From assembly GCA_026003175.1 (NCBI GenBank), contig BPGT01000002.1, forward strand, positions 1,116,001-1,180,000: 64,000 nt of DNA. Reading direction: 5' to 3'. Made by a program: the position numbers and the translations under genes. This document shows, piece by piece, positions 6,766 to 14,154 of this stretch. This stretch comes from Armatimonadota bacterium. Its GTDB lineage: Bacteria; Armatimonadota; HRBIN16. Below the pieces are notes generated by a model. The model saw only the letters and a list, made by a program, of their open reading frames with translations. It did no database searches and had not been told where the DNA came from. The first letter of the stretch is position 1; the number at the start of each line of letters is the position of its first letter.

Positions 6766-8097
6766 ATGCCACGGCGATTACCCATGATTGACTTACAGCC
6801 TGCGCATTTTGTGGGGAGGCTACTCTACCTGACGAGATGGTTGCTTGCACCCGAAAAAGCAAACGACATCGCCTGCATGGTCTTGCGCGTGCCAGATGAA
6901 GCGGAGGAATCCGCCTTTGAACGCACGGGTGAGCCTCCAGATGCGATACAGCTAGCACGTGCTTCATTTATTGCGGAGGCTTTGTTTCACGATGCAATGA
7001 TTGAGTATACGGACCTACTTGCTTTAGGACAGCCTCACGCCCAGCCTACTAATCACGGGGGCATTGACTGCTGGGGGCACGCGCACCCCATCTATGGCAG
7101 CGATGTAGTTTGGGCTCATTTTTGCTGGTTGTTATCCATGTTGCTTGCTCGGTGCCAAGATGGTAAACCCAAGCATGTAAGCCTTGACCCCGTATTGGCA
7201 GAATCCTTCGAAAGGCGATTGGATGAGTACCTTGGCGATACGTATGCATGGTGGTATGCAAAGGCTCCAACCATTCAGAATACAGAGACCATTGTAAACA
7301 TGCCGCCTTCGCTCATGCGTCTCAAGGATAGTTTGGAGAAGCTCTTTACTACTCTTGATAGATGGAACACAAGCCCTTACCACAACCTTTATCTACTTGA
7401 GGAGTTCTACCATGTAGCGTATAGCTATCACGAGGTATACAGTGCTGTAGCGGATGCGCTAACTCATAAGTGGCAGAGGCAACTCAGCGGTACCACGGTA
7501 TCGTTCCCCAGAATGGTTGGACACTTCGCAGACAATGACGCTCCCAAAGTCATGGTGCGATTATCTTATGCGTTTGCTTCTGCCGAAGCATGTCGTATGT
7601 CAGGTTTGGACCAGATAAACTCGATCCGTCTTGCAGAACGTCTATCAAGAACCTACAAATTGACACAATTGCTCTTTTCCTTGATGGGGGTGGAGCAAAC
7701 TCACGTAGCTACACTTGAAAGCGAAACACAGTTCATGGTGAGGCTTGTCATACAGTTGCCTTCCTTTTGGGAGTGGTATACTGAGAGTGTTCTGCTCCCT
7801 CTTGACACGACGGTGATCCCTATCGATCAGTCGCATGTGAATGCTATAGATGGGGAGATATCTACACTCTTGGCCAAGAATCCTCTGTGGACACTGGGCG
7901 ATGAGGCGATGACAACTCTTCCTATAGAAACAAAGATGCTTCACCCCGCTACAGACGTCGCACGCTGGCTACAACAATTCGCCACTTCTCCTCTCCATCC
8001 CTTAGCCTTACTGCAAAGTATCCACAAACTGGAAGGACATATCTGGACAATATTCGATAGTTTGCTACTTAAGGCGATTGCGCAATGCAAAAGGTAG
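6766..8097 (+). CDS. Unrecognised 443-residue protein, cargo after tip 4
   Basis: The gene starts 14 bases after tip 4 (GGAG about 12 bases before ATG 6766; ATG 6784 is an alternative). The product is soluble-looking and largely helical, with a hydrophobic core and no signal peptide. Distinct stretches are GGIDCWGHAHPIYGSD near residue 98 and SPYHNLYLLEEFYHVAYSYH near residue 207. It is far larger than a usual immunity protein and its codons are more AT-rich than the chromosomal genes to the right. It may be immunity to tip 4 or unrelated cargo. I do not recognise the family. Confidence 0.6.
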   Translation: MPRRLPMIDLQPAHFVGRLLYLTRWLLAPEKANDIACMVLRVPDEAEESAFERTGEPPDAIQLARASFIAEALFHDAMIEYTDLLALGQPHAQPTNHGGIDCWGHAHPIYGSDVVWAHFCWLLSMLLARCQDGKPKHVSLDPVLAESFERRLDEYLGDTYAWWYAKAPTIQNTETIVNMPPSLMRLKDSLEKLFTTLDRWNTSPYHNLYLLEEFYHVAYSYHEVYSAVADALTHKWQRQLSGTTVSFPRMVGHFADNDAPKVMVRLSYAFASAEACRMSGLDQINSIRLAERLSRTYKLTQLLFSLMGVEQTHVATLESETQFMVRLVIQLPSFWEWYTESVLLPLDTTVIPIDQSHVNAIDGEISTLLAKNPLWTLGDEAMTTLPIETKMLHPATDVARWLQQFATSPLHPLALLQSIHKLEGHIWTIFDSLLLKAIAQCKR

Positions 8098-8285
8098 ATG
8101 AACAGTGAGCATGCATGGTGGGTGCAAGCCCGCTAGCTATGCCGGCTGTTACTGACAGACGGATTTTACTCATTCATCGTGAGCCTCGTGGATGTTTGGG
8201 TGCCGCGTCAAGAGATTGCTTGGCGACGCACCGTTGAAGGCGCCAGTGGTAGAAACATCGCCCGAACGGATATAAATGGTACGAG

Positions 8286-8501
8286 GTGAGCAACATGTGG
8301 ACCATACGCGGAGTCTACGATGGCAAAACAATACGTCCCCTGCCTGGAGAGCGCCTTCCCGATGTAGAAGGCGAGGTGCCTGTCCAGATTATCTTTCAGT
8401 TGGAAGACACCCCTGCAGCGAGGTTGCTTCGCATCAGAGGGGCACATCCCCCTCTCCCCTTCCCCGTGCGTGAGTTGGCAGACTATGAACGCACCCATTA
8501 A
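8286..8501 (+). CDS. VapB-like antitoxin of a broken VapBC pair
   Basis: The 71-residue protein starts MSNMWTIRGVYDGKTIRPLP, a beta-hairpin start like that of small antitoxins of the AF2212/DUF104 sort, and has a helical, charged end (VRELADYERTH). A GAGGTGA ribosome site precedes ATG 8286. Its last codons overlap the ATG of a PIN-domain frame at 8485, the usual VapBC arrangement. With the toxin cut off, the antitoxin is now an orphan. Identification relies on the overlapping PIN start as much as on its own sequence. Confidence 0.65.
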   Translation: MSNMWTIRGVYDGKTIRPLPGERLPDVEGEVPVQIIFQLEDTPAARLLRIRGAHPPLPFPVRELADYERTH

Positions 8502-8565
8502 AGCGGCTGTTATTGACGCTTCGGTCGCCCTCAAACGGACGTGGAAACTGGTATACTGTTACTGA
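8485..8565 (+). pseudogene. VapC (PIN toxin) 5' fragment cut by Rhs core 5
   Basis: The frame MNAPIKAAVIDASVALK is the start of a PIN domain, where the first catalytic Asp lies in V-I-D-A-S. At about 8537 the sequence switches abruptly to the Rhs core (GACGTGGAAACTGG...), and the frame ends in the wrong register at 8565. About 110-120 residues of a normal VapC are missing. The join shows that a core fragment replaced the rest of the toxin gene by recombination or insertion. Confidence 0.75.
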
Positions 8566-9107
8566 CACACCGTTACCTTGACCCCGCGACGGGGAGGTTT
8601 CTGACGAGGGACCCGATTGGGTTGGAGGGAGGCGTGAACCTGTATGCTTATGTGGGCAATGGGGTGGTGGTGCTTAAAGACCCTACTGGGCTTATACCCC
8701 CTATTGTCGGTCTGTTGGTAAAGCAGTGCTTGGAGGGGGCAGCGGGTTCAGCTTTGGGTAACTTGGCTGAGTGGCTCACGTGCATGCTCGGTGCGCTGAT
8801 TCGTGGCTACGGTATTAAAGAAGCAGCGTCAGCATGTGGAGGACTTCCGGTGAACGGGTGTGAGATCCTGGCTGGCTGCATTGGCGGAATACTTGGGGGA
8901 CCTTTCGCAAAGAGATTACCGCCATGGCTGCAGAAGAAGCTGCAAGATCTATCAGAGGAGATTGTGGGTTGGCTTACGTCTGGTTTCTGCCGGGGTATTA
9001 CACTCCCTCCACCTCCTAAGCGTCCACGTCCGAAGCCGGTGCCTATGCCTCGTCCTCCTGATGACCCAAAGCAATGTGGTTACCAACCACCTCCGCGTTA
9101 TCCATAA
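8538..9107 (+). CDS. Orphan Rhs core fragment 5 with hydrophobic, Pro-tailed tip
   Basis: The core begins at DVETGILLLTHRY, right at the VapC junction, and ends at NLYAYVGNGVV with KDPTGL as boundary. The tip (about 140 residues) is glycine-rich and hydrophobic, with regularly placed Cys: IVGLLVKQCLEGAAG, SACGG, NGCEILAGCIGGILGGP. It finishes in a Pro/Arg tail (PPPPKRPRPKPVPMPRPP). That composition suggests a membrane-active domain, and the following gene encodes a small membrane protein. The activity is a guess. Tip 6 has the same layout. Confidence 0.72.
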   Translation, partial: DVETGILLLTHRYLDPATGRFLTRDPIGLEGGVNLYAYVGNGVVVLKDPTGLIPPIVGLLVKQCLEGAAGSALGNLAEWLTCMLGALIRGYGIKEAASACGGLPVNGCEILAGCIGGILGGPFAKRLPPWLQKKLQDLSEEIVGWLTSGFCRGITLPPPPKRPRPKPVPMPRPPDDPKQCGYQPPPRYP

Positions 9108-9137
9108 AAACGGTGCAGTCGAGGAAGGAGGTATAGC

Positions 9138-9404
9138 ATGAGGGAGTTCCTGTTGTATACGACTATAGGTTTAGCCATGATACTGAGCCAAACCTGGTGG
9201 TACCCCAAGCATATAGGATGGGCACGCACCTTGGCGATTTGGCTAGTAGGGGCACTTGTAGTGGCAGCTTTCGCTTCCATAACACGCTTGTTATCATTTC
9301 ATCACGAGCGGTATAGAGATTGGCTTGCGATTTTAGTGGTTGCCATATTAGCAGCAGCAGTTATTGGCTTAACAAGAGGATTGTGGGTGGTTCCAAAGCC
9401 GTAG
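9138..9404 (+). CDS. Small membrane protein, putative immunity to tip 5
   Basis: The 88-residue product has three membrane segments (residues about 4-20, 30-47 and 62-80) and little else. A full GGAGG site lies six bases before ATG 9138, and the gene begins 30 bases after the tip 5 stop. Small integral membrane immunity proteins commonly protect against pore-forming toxins, which fits the hydrophobic character of tip 5. Family not recognised. Confidence 0.65.
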   Translation: MREFLLYTTIGLAMILSQTWWYPKHIGWARTLAIWLVGALVVAAFASITRLLSFHHERYRDWLAILVVAILAAAVIGLTRGLWVVPKP

Positions 9405-9423
9405 AGCAGAGCCTTGTTGGACC

Positions 9424-10017
9424 GACCCCACGCCTTACGGCTACAAAGCCCAGTGGGGCTACACCACGGATGTAGAAACAGGTATACTCTTACTGACGCA
9501 CCGTTACCTTGACCCCGCGACGGGGAGGTTTCTGACGAGAGACCCGATTGGGTTGGAGGGAGGCGTGAACCTGTATGCTTATGTGGGCAATGGGGTGGTG
9601 AAAGAGAAAGACCCAATAGGTCTGCGAGCACTGATATTGCCCTTAATACAATTGCCTCGTGACATTCGGGCGCAAATCGCTGCATGTTTGGCTGGAGCGG
9701 CGTGGGGGTGGATATCGGAGTGTTTTTATTATAGAGAATGGAGATCTCCTACCTGGAAGGCGAGCTGTATGGGGTGCTGCACCGCTTTGGGTCTCTGGGA
9801 CCTTTACAAAAAGCGGTATGGTCAGGGCGCAGTAAAAACGCTCTGCGCCTCTATCTGCGGAATGCTGGCAGACCTGTTCTCGGCTGAGGAGCGTCCGTAC
9901 TTTCCTCCCTATCCGCCTGTTCCACCCCCTGGAGTAGGACCCCAGCCGGGAGATCCGAACAGACCTTTGCCGGGCGAGTGTATCCGTTTGCCCAATGGGA
10001 GGGTAGTTTGCGGATGA
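9424..10017 (+). CDS. Orphan Rhs core fragment 6 with hydrophobic, Pro-tailed tip
   Basis: The core starts at PTPYGYKAQWGYTTDVE and runs through LDPATGRFLTRDPIG to NLYAYVGNGVV, with KDPIGL as boundary. The tip of about 135 residues has amphipathic, Cys-bearing helices (IAACLAGAAWGWISECF, SCMGCCTALGLW, LCASICGMLADLF). It ends in a Pro/Gly tail (FPPYPPVPPPGVGPQPGDP) and CIRLPNGRVVCG. The layout matches tip 5 and both precede multi-pass membrane genes. Its TGA overlaps the next ATG (ATGA at 10014-10017). No ribosome site precedes the core. Confidence 0.73.
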   Translation, partial: DPTPYGYKAQWGYTTDVETGILLLTHRYLDPATGRFLTRDPIGLEGGVNLYAYVGNGVVKEKDPIGLRALILPLIQLPRDIRAQIAACLAGAAWGWISECFYYREWRSPTWKASCMGCCTALGLWDLYKKRYGQGAVKTLCASICGMLADLFSAEERPYFPPYPPVPPPGVGPQPGDPNRPLPGECIRLPNGRVVCG

Positions 10018-10430
10018 GCAGAGGAGCCTTCCTGCACACCACTTACGACTTTGTGGTGACATTCTTTTTATGGAGTATAACCCTACTCCTGTGGGGTCTG
10101 CTCTTTCGGCACAAAGCCCAGCGGGAAGAACTTTCCACAAGTGTGGAGGCTGGTGATGACTGGTTGACGGTTCTGAAGATAATGCTTACATTTTCGGTAT
10201 CCGTCATAGCGGTCCCGTACCCTCCCAGTGGATTAGAGTATGTCTTCGCGATATTCACATGGTTTATTGTGTCTGCTCCACTGTGCAACTATCTATTAAA
10301 ACGGTTGACAAACAGGGGTGGACGCATTCATTTGTTTGCCTCTGCTCTTATAGCATCCCTTGCCTGGCTAGCAGCAGCAATTGCTTTCAGATTCGCCTGG
10401 GTATGCTTTCGAACTATCGCGTACGGGTGA
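10014..10430 (+). CDS. Multi-pass membrane protein, putative immunity to tip 6
   Basis: Starting at ATG 10014 (coupled by ATGA to tip 6) the product has 138 residues. It has about four membrane segments, around TFFLWSITLLLWGLLF, ILTF..VSVIAVPY, FAIFTWFIVSAPLCNYLL and ALIASLAWLAAAIAFRF. The same frame is open back to 9978, but those codons lie inside the tip and lack a ribosome site. Family not recognised. Its stop is immediately followed by the last core fragment. Confidence 0.65.
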   Translation: MSRGAFLHTTYDFVVTFFLWSITLLLWGLLFRHKAQREELSTSVEAGDDWLTVLKIMLTFSVSVIAVPYPPSGLEYVFAIFTWFIVSAPLCNYLLKRLTNRGGRIHLFASALIASLAWLAAAIAFRFAWVCFRTIAYG

Positions 10431-10575
10431 ACCTTGCGTATGATGCGTGGGGTCAGCTTATCTCTGGAAGCAACCCCACCCCCTACGGCTACAAAGCGCA
10501 ATGGGGCTACACCACCGACGTGGAAACTGGTATACTGTTACTGACGCACCGTTACCTTGACCCCGCGACGGGGAG
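10430..10575 (+). other. Rhs core fragment 7, without a tip, joined to the zinc operon
   Basis: The sequence encodes NLAYDAWGQLISGSNPTPYG, YKAQWGYTTDVETG and LLLTHRYLDPATGRF, then diverges from all other copies at 10576. Only about 20 bases further on lies the stop codon of the minus-strand zinc permease gene. The fragment therefore lost its LTRDPIG block and tip and marks the right boundary of the island. Confidence 0.85.
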
Positions 10576-10596
10576 ATTTTCGCTTCGGCAGAAGCT

Positions 10597-11397
10597 CTAT
10601 CCCTCTCGTCGGAAAAGCACCGACAGTATAAACACCCCTGCTGCGGTGAGCACAATGGCTGCGCCGGACGCGGTGCCGAACCAGTAAGAAGCATATAGCC
10701 CCAGCACACTGCTGCTGCCCCCGATCACGCAGGCAGCAACCGCCATCCCACGAAAGCTGCGTGTGAGATTACGCGCAGCGGCAGCTGGTAATAACAGCAT
10801 CGCCGTTACCAGCACAATGCCAATCAGCTTGAGCGACAGCGTGACCATCACCGCCAGCAACACCAGGAAAAGCGTATCTACCCGGGCGGCGGAAGTGCCC
10901 ATCGCCATCGCCATCTCGCGGTGCACGGACACCCGCAACAGCGCGTTCCACATCGCCAGTATCGCCAACACGCCCCCTGCGCACATCACCGCCACCAGCC
11001 ACACGTCTTCCCATGCCAGCGCGAGGATGTCGCCAAACAGGAACTGGAAGAGTCCCGGCTGATAGCCCTGCAGGATGCCCAGTAGCAGGATACCTGCCCC
11101 CGCGCACAGAGCTAAGTACACGCCGATAACAGTATCCGCCGGTATCTCCGTGCGGTGCAGGGTGAGGACGATAGCGAGTGTTACCAGCACCGCGAAGGCG
11201 ATGACCGTCGGCATGGCAGGGGTCATCAACAGGGCAGACAGCGCCAGCCCAGTGAACGCCGAGTGAGCTACTGCCTCACTGAAAAAAGAGAGACGCCGTG
11301 TTACCACAAATACGCCGATGAGTGGCAGGCTGAATCCCAACAGCACGGAGGCAATCAACGCACGCTGGAAGAAGGGATACTGCAAAATCTCCATCAT
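10597..11397 (-). CDS. znuB: Zinc ABC transporter permease (ABC-3 family)
   Basis: The protein of 266 residues has about eight to nine membrane segments and the ABC-3 family look (SLPLIGVFVVTRRLSFFSEA near the N-terminus, HSAFTGLALSAL, and the cytoplasmic loop around RTEIPADTVIG). The start is placed at ATG 11397, which overlaps the ATPase stop (ATGATGA-type overlap at 11394-11397). The frame is open a further 39 codons upstream but inside the ATPase gene. It forms the membrane channel for the solute-binding protein encoded at the head of this operon. Its 3' end lies next to the Rhs island boundary but is intact. Confidence 0.92.
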   Translation of the reverse strand: MMEILQYPFFQRALIASVLLGFSLPLIGVFVVTRRLSFFSEAVAHSAFTGLALSALLMTPAMPTVIAFAVLVTLAIVLTLHRTEIPADTVIGVYLALCAGAGILLLGILQGYQPGLFQFLFGDILALAWEDVWLVAVMCAGGVLAILAMWNALLRVSVHREMAMAMGTSAARVDTLFLVLLAVMVTLSLKLIGIVLVTAMLLLPAAAARNLTRSFRGMAVAACVIGGSSSVLGLYASYWFGTASGAAIVLTAAGVFILSVLFRREG

Positions 11398-12122
11398 GGC
11401 TGGTGCTCCCGATGGGTATAGAGTGTCATCTCCTGTCCATAGACGAGGCGAACCATCTCGGCGTTCAGCGCCTGAGCAGGTGGTCCGAAGCAGAGCAATC
11501 TCCGGTTCAGGCACAGCACCTGCGAAGCATAGCGCGTCACCACGCTGAGGTCATGCGAGACCAGCACCACCGTCAGATGACGTTGTGCGCGTAAGCGTTC
11601 GATAATGTCGTAGAATCGGCTCTCGCCTTCGATATCCACGCCCGTCGCAGGCTCGTCTAGAAAAAGGATCTGTGGCTCGCGCAGGAGGTTGAGTGCAATC
11701 ACTACACGCTGAAGCTGCCCGCCAGAGAGTTTCCCAATCGGATGGTGTAGCATCCGGTGGACGCCGACCTCCTGCAGGGCAGATTCGAGGTTTGCTAGAG
11801 AAGCGTGTGGTGCGTAGGCTCGCAGCATCTCCTTCACTGTGAGCGGAAGGTAGCGGTCGTACTCCAGCCGCTGGGGTACATACCCCACCCGCTTGCGCAG
11901 TTCACCCAGCTGGGAGATGGGTACCCCGAACAGGGTGATGCTGCCGGAAGCCAGGGGCACCAGACCCAGCACCGCACGTAGCAGGGTGGTCTTGCCTGCG
12001 CCGTTAGGACCGATGATAGCAACCGTGCTGCCACGCTCCACCTGCAGGGTGATATTCTCGATGAGGCGCGTGCCGCCTATCTCCACGCTGACGTTGTGCA
12101 CATCCAGAATGATGTCTGCCAT
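11394..12122 (-). CDS. znuC: Zinc ABC transporter ATP-binding protein
   Basis: The 242-residue ATPase shows Walker A GPNGAGKTT (near residue 38), Q-loop VGYVPQR, signature LSGGQLQR (near residue 133), Walker B ILFLDEPATGVD and the switch His in VLVSHDL. Length and motif spacing fit the ZnuC/TroB group. Its ATG directly follows the TAA of the methyltransferase gene and its stop overlaps the permease start, so the three are co-translated. It powers metal import with the ABC-3 permease. Confidence 0.93.
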   Translation of the reverse strand: MADIILDVHNVSVEIGGTRLIENITLQVERGSTVAIIGPNGAGKTTLLRAVLGLVPLASGSITLFGVPISQLGELRKRVGYVPQRLEYDRYLPLTVKEMLRAYAPHASLANLESALQEVGVHRMLHHPIGKLSGGQLQRVVIALNLLREPQILFLDEPATGVDIEGESRFYDIIERLRAQRHLTVVLVSHDLSVVTRYASQVLCLNRRLLCFGPPAQALNAEMVRLVYGQEMTLYTHREHQP

Positions 12123-12929
12123 TTATGCCCCCTTGCTCCCCGAGGCGAGCCACACGTAACCTAGCACGCTCCGCAGGGATTCCACCGGCAAATGCGCGCT
12201 CACCAGTTCGTAAAACTCCTTGCGCGTGAAACGATAGTAGTAGATGCCGCCCGGATGCATCCCCTGTTTGGCTCCGCTCCATCGGGTCAGCCATGACCAG
12301 TGATAACCGGATATCGCGTATCGTCCGCCCGGCTTGAGCACTCGTGCTATCTCCGCCAGAACCTGCAGGCGTAATCGGTCGCTGGGAAGGTGTTCCACCA
12401 GCTGGCAACTGGCGGTTGCATCCAGCACTTCGTCAGCCAGAGGCAAAAAGCAGGCATCCGCGTGTATCAGCAGCGTCTTCTCCCACACACCCGCTTCCTG
12501 CATCCGCTGGCGACATAACCGCAAGCTCTGCAGCGAAAAATCCACACCGACCACGCGATTGGCAAGCCCGGCAAAGTGCTGCAGCATCCGTCCGGTGCCA
12601 CAGCCGATCTCTGCCAGCGTAGTGAACCGCTGCGATTTGCCGCGCAGTGCACGGAGCGTCAGGTGGGTCTCCACCGGCGATAGGAGCCACAGCCCCAGCA
12701 ATTGGTCATATTGTGAAGCCTGTGCATCTCGCGCCTGCATCTCGGACTGCTTGCGCAGCCACTCTTCGCGCTCATGCGCTGTGGCGAGGTCGGGCAACAC
12801 GAAGCTGGGAATGCCGTCCACTATGGGAAATGTTCGTCGACATTCCTTACACTCTATTACCCCCTCTCCCGTGAGCAACTGCGCGTGGTCAAAGGGACAT
12901 CTCAATATCTCCATCTGCCACTGTTGCAT
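12123..12929 (-). CDS. SAM-dependent methyltransferase with N-terminal zinc ribbon
   Basis: The N-terminus holds a Trm112-like zinc ribbon: a CPFD knuckle at residue 11, then a C-x2-C pair in ECKEC. A class I methyltransferase follows: motif I EIGCGTGRML near residue 107, GVDFS for motif II, and VLKPGGR for the post-motif. The product has 268 residues. The substrate is unknown; similar proteins act on RNA, quinones or small molecules. It sits between the zinc-binding protein and ATPase genes with no gaps that would allow a separate promoter. It may therefore be co-regulated by zinc, and its zinc ribbon makes that link sensible. Confidence 0.85.
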   Translation of the reverse strand: MQQWQMEILRCPFDHAQLLTGEGVIECKECRRTFPIVDGIPSFVLPDLATAHEREEWLRKQSEMQARDAQASQYDQLLGLWLLSPVETHLTLRALRGKSQRFTTLAEIGCGTGRMLQHFAGLANRVVGVDFSLQSLRLCRQRMQEAGVWEKTLLIHADACFLPLADEVLDATASCQLVEHLPSDRLRLQVLAEIARVLKPGGRYAISGYHWSWLTRWSGAKQGMHPGGIYYYRFTRKEFYELVSAHLPVESLRSVLGYVWLASGSKGA

Positions 12930-12951
12930 CCTCCACTCCTTACCAAAAGCA

Positions 12952-13929
12952 CTAACGCATCGCTTTATCCAGTGTTTCGATGTTGCGCATCATACGCTGC
13001 TGATAGCTTTCGCCCGGCTGATGCCACGTTCGCTCCAGTGGGTCCAGCAGAAATACCGGCACGCCGAGGTCTGCGGCCACCGCTTCCACCAGCCGTGAGG
13101 AGGCTGGGGGCGCGGCGAAAATCACTTTTACCCCTTCGCGACGCGCGGTACGCATCAGGTCGCGCAGCCATCGAGCGGACGGCTCGACACCGGGCAGCGG
13201 TTCAAACACAGCAACCTGCTCCAGCCCCGCCTCTTCCGCGAGATAGCGGTATGCTCCGTGCGCCGCGATAAACTTCTTCTGCTTCCACTTTTTTGCCCGT
13301 TCTCTCAGAGTGTAGTGCAGCTGCTGCAGCTCCGAGAGAAGCTGGTTCGCGTTGCGCTGGTAGTCATCGGCGTGCTCCGGATCCAGAGCAATCAGTGCAT
13401 CTCTGGCGTTTTGCACCATGCGCATCGCGTTCCGAAAGGACAACCAGACGTGAGGGTCCACTGCTTCAGCGTGCTCAGCATGGTATCCTTCCACAGCGTG
13501 ATGCTCATGCTCTGCCGCAGCAGGCAGCGTCCAGCACCCATTTGCTAATTCTACCACGCGCGGGTGTCTGCGCCCAAGCCCACGAAGCATGGTGTCCAGA
13601 AAAGGTTCTGCCCCCAGCCCCAGCGCGAACACTGCGCCTGCTTGCTGAAGCAGCTTCATCTGCCGGGCGGTTGGCGCGAAGGCATGTAGTTCTCCCTCTG
13701 GGGGCAGCAGGGTTTGCACGGAGATGTGCTGACCACCCACCTGCCTGACGATGTCGGCTACGGGGAAGAAAGTCGCCACGATGCTCAATGGCTTCTTCTC
13801 GCTGGTGACAGAACGGTTTGCATCATGTGAGGTGCAGCTGACGAGAGCGAGAAGCCATACCCACAGCAAGATAGTCTGCTTCGACCTCAGGTGTTTACAT
13901 CTTTTTTGTAATTTTTCAACTTTTCCCAT
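12952..13929 (-). CDS. znuA: Zinc-binding lipoprotein of the ABC transporter
   Basis: The 325-residue protein has a basic N-terminus and a lipobox-like LLALVSC ending at about Cys 32, so it is probably membrane-anchored outside the cytoplasm. Metal ligands typical of cluster A-I proteins are visible: His in PPEGELHAFAPT, His in DPHVWLS, His in AAHGAYRYLAEEAG and Asp in FLLDPLE. A His-rich loop (HEHHAVEGYHAEH) before DPHVW points to zinc rather than manganese. It heads the znuA-methyltransferase-znuC-znuB operon. AGGT lies about eight bases before ATG 13929. Confidence 0.93.
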   Translation of the reverse strand: MGKVEKLQKRCKHLRSKQTILLWVWLLALVSCTSHDANRSVTSEKKPLSIVATFFPVADIVRQVGGQHISVQTLLPPEGELHAFAPTARQMKLLQQAGAVFALGLGAEPFLDTMLRGLGRRHPRVVELANGCWTLPAAAEHEHHAVEGYHAEHAEAVDPHVWLSFRNAMRMVQNARDALIALDPEHADDYQRNANQLLSELQQLHYTLRERAKKWKQKKFIAAHGAYRYLAEEAGLEQVAVFEPLPGVEPSARWLRDLMRTARREGVKVIFAAPPASSRLVEAVAADLGVPVFLLDPLERTWHQPGESYQQRMMRNIETLDKAMR

Positions 13930-13965
13930 ATATTTACCTGATTTCCTTGCAAGTTGTCCACCTAA

Positions 13966-13979
13966 CCGTAATTATACGG
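13966..13979 (-). promoter_or_regulatory. Operator palindrome overlapping the zinc operon -10
   Basis: CCGTA-ATTA-TACGG forms an inverted repeat with perfect five-base arms, and the minus strand of the same bases holds an exact TATAAT. The predicted start lies about 30 bases before the znuA ATG. A repressor bound here would block the polymerase. A Zur/Fur-family protein is the obvious candidate, but the motif is shorter than the classic Fur-family box. Confidence 0.5.
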
Positions 13980-14000
13980 AAGATTCTTTATGGTTGCACT

Positions 14001-14008
14001 ACCGATAA
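14001..14008 (+). promoter_or_regulatory. Possible sigma-28 type -10 element before flagellin
   Basis: ACCGATAA matches seven of eight bases of the sigma-28 -10 consensus GCCGATAA, about 147 bases before the flagellin ATG. No convincing TAAA is found 15 bases further upstream, so this is weak. Confidence 0.28.
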
Positions 14009-14154
14009 GTGGGTAGGAGACCAAAACATAGAAACGCACGTTGGGGCATCAACCCTTCCTTCGCCAGCGCCGTCTTCCACCCTGCGTGCGTTTCACTGAC
14101 GAGGACGAGCAGGAGGCTCGAGAGCAAGACAACTCAAGGAGGAAACGGTAGAAG

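Noticed and set aside
8098-8285. GGTGCAAGCCC-like stretch resembling the start of a group II intron
   Set aside because: No intron-encoded protein, no domain V hairpin and no 3' end can be found; the resemblance is a few bases.
10763-11548. Plus-strand frames opposite the zinc permease and ATPase
   Set aside because: The minus-strand genes have full family motifs; these frames have none.
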